NCBI GenBank assembly: GCA_023408075.1
Contig: JAEYKW010000039.1
Coordinates: 1 to 18,795 of the forward strand
Reading direction: 5' to 3'
Source: Bacillota bacterium
GTDB taxonomy: Bacteria > Bacillota > Clostridia > Christensenellales > SZUA-584
DNA: 18,795 bases
The notes below the pieces were generated by a model. That model had not been told where the DNA came from and made no database searches. It saw only the letters and a list, made by a program, of their open reading frames with translations. The number at the start of each line of letters is the position of its first letter. The stretch's first letter is position 1. The position numbers were made by a program, and so were the translations under genes. Shown here piece after piece: positions 15,082 through 18,795 of this stretch.

Positions 15082-15134
15082 ACGGCTCTGGCAACAAAAC
15101 CGCAAAAGGCGGGCAAGAGCCGTTGTTTTGTTGC
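15082..15134 (+). terminator. terminator-like structure with overlapping alternative pairing
   Basis: ACGGCTCT (15082-15089) pairs with AGAGCCGT (15116-15123), followed by TGTTTTGTT. GCAACAAAAC (15091-15100) is also a perfect complement of GTTTTGTTGC (15125-15134). The arms interleave as a-b-a'-b', so they form either a pseudoknot or competing hairpins. Confidence 0.6.
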
Positions 15135-15140
15135 GTATAA

Positions 15141-15181
15141 ATGTTAAAAGCCTTCACGGAATCCGCGAAGGCTTTTAACAT
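15141..15181. terminator. bidirectional intrinsic terminator
   Basis: A perfect 15-bp stem (15141-15155 with 15167-15181; core AAAAGCCTTC / GAAGGCTTTT) and an 11-base loop that can itself pair CGGA/TCCG. A- and T-runs on both flanks let it end transcription from the 91-residue gene and from the leftward small RNA. Confidence 0.85.
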
Positions 15182-15232
15182 AGTATATTATTATTGGTGG
15201 TGGTGGTGCTTTATCAGGTGGTTCTTAACCAC
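15141..15232 (-). ncRNA. candidate small regulatory RNA, about 90 nt
   Basis: A consensus promoter starts leftward transcription near 15232. The RNA would open with a 5'-terminal hairpin, GTGGTT-AAG-AACCAC (15232-15218), continue with CUGAUAAAG, then CACCACCACCACC (15208-15196) and an A/U-rich spacer (AAUAAUAAUAUACU), and end in the 15-bp terminator hairpin. No open frame with a ribosome site fits in it; the only ATG near the 5' end overlaps the -10 box. Two stable hairpins flanking an unpaired C-rich segment is the usual design of antisense small RNAs that bind G-rich ribosome sites. I match it to no known family. Confidence 0.6.
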
Positions 15233-15238
15233 GCGTTC

Positions 15239-15267
15239 ATTATACAATAGCAGAGCTGCCTTGTCAA
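15239..15267 (-). promoter_or_regulatory. consensus sigma-A promoter of the candidate small RNA
   Basis: On the minus strand TTGACA (15267-15262), exactly 17 bp, then TATAAT (15244-15239). Both hexamers are perfect and the spacing is optimal, the best promoter match in the window. No coding sequence lies downstream on that strand before the terminator. Confidence 0.88.
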
Positions 15268-15398
15268 ACAATTGTAACAAATAAGTAATAAAATTTTACG
15301 AAATGTAAATATAGCTTCATGAATGAGCGGTTTACACGCCAAAACATGTTTTAATGCGTCGGTACATGTCGAACACCTATCTTTTCACAAGATGAATA

Positions 15399-15407
15399 TG
15401 GTATACT
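15399..15407 (+). promoter_or_regulatory. probable extended -10 of rsmA
   Basis: TGG followed by TATACT (15402-15407). No clear -35. The expected transcription start falls at about the ATG of rsmA (15414). Confidence 0.45.
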
Positions 15408-15413
15408 CGTCCA

Positions 15414-16307
15414 ATGAATAAAAATATGACATCGCCGACTGTTTTAAAGGCGCTGATGGAAAAATACCATGTGTCGCCTCTCAAAAGGTTCGGCCAAAAT
15501 TTTTTAATAGACGGTAATATTGCCGACAATATCGCCGAGGCAGCGATGCCAAAAGGCAGGTGTGCGCTGGAAATTGGCCCCGGAATGGGCGCGCTCACCA
15601 GCCGCTTGCTTGAGCGGGCGCAGATTGTCGCTGCATATGAAATCGATTCGGGGCTGTCGGAGGCGCTGCGCGATATGTTTGCGGACGAAGCGCAGTTTCA
15701 TCTTTTTCATCAGGATTTTCTGAAAGCAGATTTGGCCAATGACCTTGGCGGTATTTTTAGCAACAAAGACATTTATGTAGCCGCCAATCTACCGTATTAT
15801 ATCACGTCGCCCTGTATCATGAAGCTCGTGGAATCGGGGCTTAACATTGTGTCCATCACGGTCATGGTGCAAAAAGAAGTGGCTGAGCGGCTCTGTGCGA
15901 AGCCGGGCAGCAAAGATTACGGCGCGATTACGGCGGCCGTCTCTTATTTCGCCCAGCCCAAGCTGCTTTTTAATGTATCGGCCGGCTGTTTCTATCCAAG
16001 ACCCGAAGTAGCGTCAGCTGTGGTTCGGCTCACCGTCAATCGGGACGGACAGGAGGGCGACACCGGTGCATATCTCAGAACGGTTAAGGCCCTGTTTGCG
16101 ATGCGGCGCAAAACGGTGAAGAGCAATTTGAGGCAGAGTTTCGGCATTCCGGCAGAGTTGGCACAGCAGGTGCTTAAAGAGGCGCAGATTGACGAAAACG
16201 CAAGAGCCGAAATGCTAAGCGTCAGCCAATTTAAGCAAATATCCTTAATTCTAAAAAAACATATCAGTTTTTTTTCAGATACAGCAGGAGAAAAGGATTT
16301 TATGTAG
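15414..16307 (+). CDS. rsmA: 16S rRNA (adenine(1518)-N6/adenine(1519)-N6)-dimethyltransferase
   Basis: Dimethylates two adjacent adenines in the 3'-terminal hairpin of 16S rRNA using S-adenosylmethionine, late in small-subunit assembly. The protein is 297 residues, usual length. FGQNFL (26-31), the SAM-binding motif EIGPGMGALT (53-62) and the catalytic NLPYYITSP (125-133) are canonical, and the C-terminal helical domain is present (FAMRRKTVKSNL). Neither ATG 15414 nor the in-frame ATG at 15426 has a Shine-Dalgarno site, and the -10 box lies 7 bases before 15414, so a leaderless mRNA is likely. Confidence 0.95.
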   Translation: MNKNMTSPTVLKALMEKYHVSPLKRFGQNFLIDGNIADNIAEAAMPKGRCALEIGPGMGALTSRLLERAQIVAAYEIDSGLSEALRDMFADEAQFHLFHQDFLKADLANDLGGIFSNKDIYVAANLPYYITSPCIMKLVESGLNIVSITVMVQKEVAERLCAKPGSKDYGAITAAVSYFAQPKLLFNVSAGCFYPRPEVASAVVRLTVNRDGQEGDTGAYLRTVKALFAMRRKTVKSNLRQSFGIPAELAQQVLKEAQIDENARAEMLSVSQFKQISLILKKHISFFSDTAGEKDFM

Positions 16308-16685
16308 AATTATCAAATATGGCGAAGAGTTAAGGTTCTCAAAAATGCAAGTTGGCGATATGATTCCGTCAAAGATTGTGAAAAAAAGAACCTTGGGCCA
16401 TCTGTTTTGCGTAAAAAAACAGCAGCTATGCGTAAAGGGCTTATAAGCTTTTTGCATAAAAGATACACAGCATGGAGAGCGGGTTTTCCCGCTCTTTGTG
16501 TTTAAAGAACACTCTTCAGCCTGCAATGCTCTCAATGCCATGGTTATGTCAAGCAACGTGTTGCTATGTTGCCGAGATGACCGTGAAAGAGTTTGAAAAA
16601 TGGCGTGGCTTTTTATTTATTTGGTACGATTGACCATGCACAATACTGCGCAATAAATGCGTCGCAAAATATGATTTTCCGGAAA
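16308..16685. other. gap between rsmA and the leftward operon, no supportable gene
   Basis: A 33-codon frame (16345-16446) lies between rsmA and its terminator but has only a poor ribosome site and no known relative. AAGGTTCT and AGAACCTT (near 16332 and 16386) are complementary over a long distance. Past the terminator at 16476 I see short frames only. Confidence 0.4.
16476..16503 (+). terminator. intrinsic terminator after rsmA
   Basis: AGAGCGGG (16476-16483) and CCCGCTCT (16488-16495) form a perfect 8-bp stem with a TTTT loop, followed by TTGTGTTT. ACAC upstream can extend the stem with GTGT. Confidence 0.75.
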
Positions 16686-16712
16686 GCAAAAGGACGAGCC
16701 GGTCTCGTCCTT
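16681..16712 (-). terminator. intrinsic terminator of the leftward operon
   Basis: AAGGACGAG (16690-16698) and CTCGTCCTT (16704-16712) form a 9-bp stem with a 5-base loop. Read on the minus strand the stem is followed by a T-rich stretch, TTTGCTTTCC. It sits 10 bases past the end of the last gene. Confidence 0.85.
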
Positions 16713-16721
16713 AACCTAGAT

Positions 16722-17090
16722 TTATAATGCGATTTGTTTGGCTTTCACAGCTGCCCGGATAGCCCTCACACAGTCGTCTGTCAGCATGATGATGAGTGAC
16801 ACAAGCAACATGGCCCAGAACCCGGCAGTCATGGGCCCCCCGACGATTGCGTTGGCAATCACGAGAGAGAGCAGGTTTGCAAAAACGCTCGCGATGCCGA
16901 ATGTGATGATGTTGAACGGCAGCGCGATGATCACGAATACCGGACGCAGAACCATGTTGACAAGCGCGAGCATCAGCGCGGTCCACAAAGCTGTCAGCGC
17001 TGTACCTGGCAGCAGGCCAACCGCCGATGCGCCGAGCAGTATAAGATAGTAAAGAACGGCCTTGATGGAATAACGGATTAAAAACTTCAT
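16722..17090 (-). CDS. YvlD-like membrane protein (phage holin 4_2 superfamily)
   Basis: Small integral membrane protein, 122 residues, with about four hydrophobic segments (roughly 8-24, 29-47, 52-78 and 86-105). The signature ALVNMVLRPVFVIIALPFNIITFG is typical of the Phage_holin_4_2 / YvlD family. Despite the name these proteins are chromosomal and are not known to lyse cells; Bacillus subtilis yvlD belongs to a sigma-W envelope-stress operon. The ATG at 17090 is preferred over the GTG at 17099, because that GTG is part of the Shine-Dalgarno GAGGTG, spaced 6 bases from 17090. It is the last gene of the operon, 5 bp after the preceding stop, with a terminator behind. Confidence 0.88.
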   Translation of the reverse strand: MKFLIRYSIKAVLYYLILLGASAVGLLPGTALTALWTALMLALVNMVLRPVFVIIALPFNIITFGIASVFANLLSLVIANAIVGGPMTAGFWAMLLVSLIIMLTDDCVRAIRAAVKAKQIAL

Positions 17091-17095
17091 ATTTT

Positions 17096-17371
17096 TCACC
17101 TCAGTAACAATCTGACTCTGACGCTGGCGTCTTTTGACCGGACATCCACATCGGCCAAATCGAGCGGGCCGTATTCTTTAATCTGAGCAATAATCTGCTC
17201 CACAAAATTCATCGCTGCCTGAACTTTTTGGCTCGTGAACTGAAACAGCGACAGCAGATCGGCAATGCCTTCGATCACTTCGGCCAAGCATCGGAAGGGG
17301 AATATGACGATGATCGGAAAGAAGCCGATGCGCACGGTGGCGATCACAAGGCTGTTCTTTCTAGTCGACAT
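17096..17371 (-). CDS. unrecognised 91-residue protein in the DUF2089 operon
   Basis: I do not recognise the family. The N-terminal part has a hydrophobic stretch (VIATVRIGFFPIIVIFPF, about 9-26) that could be a membrane segment or bury in a membrane protein. The middle is amphipathic helix (VEGI to QIIAQIKEYG), and the end is a charged beta-like tail (LDLADVDVRSKDASVRVRLLLR split after residue 80). Shine-Dalgarno AAAGGTGA precedes the ATG. Its start overlaps the end of the upstream SHOCT-like gene by 11 bp, and the downstream membrane gene begins 5 bp after its stop, so it is firmly within the operon. A role at the envelope beside the YvlD-like protein is inference. Confidence 0.75.
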   Translation of the reverse strand: MSTRKNSLVIATVRIGFFPIIVIFPFRCLAEVIEGIADLLSLFQFTSQKVQAAMNFVEQIIAQIKEYGPLDLADVDVRSKDASVRVRLLLR

Positions 17372-17771
17372 ACACTTTCACCTTTGCCCCTTGTACGTCG
17401 TCGCCGGTATCCACGTTGACGAGTTCTTCACTGATTTCGCCGTCTTCAAACAGCTCAATCAATTCCTGCAAATTGATTTCGTCAAGATTGATGCCTTGTT
17501 CGGCCAATTCCTTCTTGATGTCTTTGGGGATAAAGGTCATCAGCCCGACGGCTTTCTTGGCCAGCGCCAGCGGCACGTTCACATTGACGCGCGCCTGTTC
17601 TTTCTTGTCCGGGTCTTTCACGTCCACGCGGACGCGAAGCATTGAGTTTTTCTTGCCGGATTTTTTAGCAGACGCTTCTGTTCCCATTGCCGAAAGCAGC
17701 TTTTCGCCGTCTTCGGGTGAAATTTTGCCTTCGCGCACCATTTCCAATACCTTTAAAACTTCCTCGTTCAT
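17361..17771 (-). CDS. SHOCT-like domain protein (YvlB/LiaX-type N-terminus)
   Basis: The 136-residue protein begins with a short helical SHOCT-like module (NEEVLKVLEMVREGKISPED, then GEKLLSAM), the type found at the N-terminus of YvlB and related envelope-stress proteins. The middle is strand-rich (MLRVRVDVKDPDKKEQARVN, then VNVPLALAKKAV) and the end is acidic (INLDEINLQELIELFEDGEI and a final KVKVYVD). It lacks the long DUF4097 beta-helix of YvlB, so it may be a shortened relative. GAGGAAA upstream of the ATG gives a reasonable ribosome site. It lies 19 bp after the DUF2089 gene. Molecular role is unknown. Confidence 0.8.
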   Translation of the reverse strand: MNEEVLKVLEMVREGKISPEDGEKLLSAMGTEASAKKSGKKNSMLRVRVDVKDPDKKEQARVNVNVPLALAKKAVGLMTFIPKDIKKELAEQGINLDEINLQELIELFEDGEISEELVNVDTGDDVQGAKVKVYVD

Positions 17772-17790
17772 TTTTGATTTCCTCGACTTT

Positions 17791-18168
17791 CTATAATAAA
17801 TTTTTTAATAACTCTGCAGCTTGGTCGGCAGTGATCTCGCCGTTCTCCAACCGGTTTAATATCCGGCGGCGTTCTTCTTTGATTTCTTCGGAGGACGCGC
17901 TGCTTTTAAGGCCCAGCCGTTCAAGGACGGCATCCAGCCTTCCGCGAACTGTGGGATAAGAGATGCCCAGTTCTTTTTCAACGTCCTTAATGCTGCCGCG
18001 GCATTTTAAAAACGTGAGGATGAAAAGTGCCTCGTCATTGCTTAACTCGCAAAAATCGCAGCCTGTAAAGTGCCCACCGAGCTCGCTTGCGCATTTTTGG
18101 CATGTCAGCCGTGTGATTTCGTATGGACCGCCGCAAACCGGACAGGCGGAGGGTGCTTTGTGTTTCAT
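17791..18168 (-). CDS. DUF2089 family zinc-ribbon/HTH regulator
   Basis: Predicted DNA-binding regulator, 125 residues. The N-terminal zinc ribbon has C9-x2-C12 and C23-x2-C26, with a further pair C37/C40. A helix-turn-helix follows, with the family hallmark DVEKELGISYPTVRGRLD (about 62-79). The C-terminal RILNRLENGEITADQAAELL is a SHOCT-like helical hairpin resembling the N-terminus of the next gene's product, so the two may interact or derive from a common module. The ATG has AGGAG about 9 bases upstream, and a TTGACA-type promoter lies before it. As first gene of the operon it may control its own transcription. Confidence 0.9.
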   Translation of the reverse strand: MKHKAPSACPVCGGPYEITRLTCQKCASELGGHFTGCDFCELSNDEALFILTFLKCRGSIKDVEKELGISYPTVRGRLDAVLERLGLKSSASSEEIKEERRRILNRLENGEITADQAAELLKNLL

Positions 18169-18201
18169 TTGTTCTGGCTCCTACCTTTAATTTATGTATT
18201 A

Positions 18202-18230
18202 TATATACTGCGAATAATTGATAATGTCAA
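18202..18230 (-). promoter_or_regulatory. promoter of the DUF2089 operon
   Basis: Minus strand: TTGACA (18230-18225), 17 bp, TATATA (18207-18202), which runs into an overlapping TATAAT (18203-18198) at 21-bp spacing. Confidence 0.7.
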
Positions 18231-18241
18231 CATAAAAATTA

Positions 18242-18279
18242 ATAATATTAATATTATAATTAAAAATGTTAATATTATA
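18242..18279. promoter_or_regulatory. A/T-rich upstream element with direct repeats
   Basis: TTAATATTATA occurs at 18248-18258 and 18269-18279, 21 bp (two helical turns) apart; ATAATATTAATATTAT (18242-18257) is a perfect palindrome. It lies just upstream of the -35 of the DUF2089 operon and could be an UP element or an operator. Confidence 0.4.
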
Positions 18280-18464
18280 GGCGAATGAGACTTAAATATA
18301 TTAAGTGAACAAGTAAAAGCAAGCAATTTTACAGCTATAAAATAAGAAGGCTTCTTATACAGCATCAAAGGGGCTGATCGATCAACAAGAGGTGTGGCGG
18401 GAATGGACGGGATGACACAAATATATGGATATTATTTTTTTCTGAAAAACGCGGAACAAAAGCG

Positions 18465-18493
18465 TTGACAAGTGAAAGGGTGTTTGATAAGAT
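18465..18493 (+). promoter_or_regulatory. tandem promoter P1 of the probable rRNA operon
   Basis: TTGACA (18465-18470), 17 bp, TAAGAT (18488-18493). The palindrome GAGCGCTC (18499-18506) begins near the predicted transcription start. Confidence 0.75.
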
Positions 18494-18578
18494 ATTTGAG
18501 CGCTCGCAAGACAGGGTAGCGGAAAAAAGGCGGTAGAGACGGGGCGAGAGCGTCGGCAAAAACCGGCCAAAAACGGAG

Positions 18579-18607
18579 TTGACAAACGCGGTTGCGTCTG
18601 GTAACAT
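18579..18607 (+). promoter_or_regulatory. tandem promoter P2 of the probable rRNA operon
   Basis: TTGACA (18579-18584), 17 bp, TAACAT (18602-18607). The hairpin GCGCCG (18617-18622) / CGGCGC (18629-18634) follows the start site. Confidence 0.75.
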
Positions 18608-18679
18608 ACGAATTCCGCGCCGAGTAAGCGGCGCATTGCGGGTGACTGAGAACATCGGGAACCGGCAGAAAAAACGGTG

Positions 18680-18709
18680 TTGACAAACGGATAAGAAGTT
18701 TGTTAATAT
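18680..18709 (+). promoter_or_regulatory. tandem promoter P3 of the probable rRNA operon
   Basis: TTGACA (18680-18685), 18 bp, TAATAT (18704-18709), or TTAATA at 17 bp. The hairpin CCACCGC (18716-18722) / GCGGTGG (18727-18733) with a GAGA loop follows the start site. Confidence 0.7.
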
Positions 18710-18795
18710 ACAAATCCACCGCGAGAGCGGTGGGAGCAGAACCTTGAAAAAATAATCAGCACTATCAAATAGTAACGCAAGTTTTTGAAGAGGAG

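Larger units (their letters stand above)
18500..18795 (+). other. leader of a probable rRNA operon, cut at the window edge
   Basis: No gene is present after 18230. Three strong tandem promoters read rightward, each followed by a GC-rich hairpin, and the segment CCTTGAAAAAATAATCAG (18742-18759) resembles the spacer/box A region before 16S genes in Firmicutes. The last bases, GAAGAGGAG, would join naturally to the AGAGTTTGATC start of 16S rRNA, which would lie just past the edge. The 16S gene itself is not visible, so this is inference from architecture; a highly expressed tRNA or protein operon is the alternative. Confidence 0.6.

Noticed and set aside
15196..15208. GGTGGTGGTGGTG as a CRISPR or coding repeat
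   Set aside because: It is a single short triplet run with no spacers and no reading frame; it is better explained as the loop of the minus-strand RNA.
16345..16446. 33-codon frame between rsmA and its terminator
   Set aside because: The ribosome site is weak and no relative is recognised; it may be only the rsmA 3' UTR.
480..18356. The same 13-base palindrome AAGAAGGCTTCTT at 480-492 and 18344-18356
   Set aside because: A shared 13-mer is expected by chance somewhere in a window of this size; flanks do not match, so it is not treated as a repeat pair.
18365..18719. Minus-strand open frames opposite the tandem promoters
   Set aside because: They have no ribosome sites and overlap the promoter repeats in several frames, as expected for non-coding GC-rich DNA.

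Overview
The window looks like chromosomal DNA from a Gram-positive bacterium of the Clostridia type. The signs are Shine-Dalgarno sites of the AGGAGG/GAGGTG kind, some TTG starts, vegetative (sigma-A) promoters with frequent extended -10 elements, and a tilS-hpt-ftsH gene order typical of Firmicutes. I cannot name the genus from sequence alone. Most of the window is housekeeping chromosome. The unusual material sits in the gaps between genes.

Layout. Bases 1-120 are the right-end remnant of an IS200/IS605-like element, with three consecutive hairpins resembling an omega-RNA 3' end, followed by about 550 bases with no gene I can support. Bases 671-4469 hold a four-gene run: a class B penicillin-binding lipoprotein, a GNAT acetyltransferase, an FlK-like hotdog thioesterase and a PHP-domain phosphoesterase. 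A PRPP synthetase follows under its own promoter (4488-5540). Next come an ANTAR-type RNA-binding regulator and a P-II protein (5819-6751), a nitrogen-signalling pair in which both usual covalent modification sites are missing. The gap 6752-7356 holds a terminator, an unrecognised stretch and a 94-bp palindromic repeat. Bases 7357-14511 carry mnmE-mnmG, tilS-hpt and ftsH: tRNA wobble modification, purine salvage and membrane proteolysis.

Bases 14512-15413 are the most interesting part. A structured leader resembling a degenerate c-di-GMP-I (GEMM) aptamer precedes an unrecognised 91-residue gene. Behind it, on the opposite strand, a consensus promoter (TTGACA, 17 bp, TATAAT) appears to drive a roughly 90-nt RNA. 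That RNA has a 5'-terminal hairpin, an unpaired CACCACCACCACC segment and a terminator hairpin: a strong candidate for an undescribed small regulatory RNA.

The rest is rsmA (15414-16307), a leftward four-gene operon (DUF2089 regulator, SHOCT-like protein, small protein, YvlD-type membrane protein; 18168 down to 16722), and finally three tandem promoters with leader hairpins. These have the form of a ribosomal RNA operon leader that is cut just before the 16S gene.

Several coding starts were moved from the longest open frame to the start supported by promoter position and Shine-Dalgarno spacing (penicillin-binding protein, prs, ANTAR gene, mnmE, hpt, YvlD-like gene). All family assignments rest on motifs read by eye; no database search was run.
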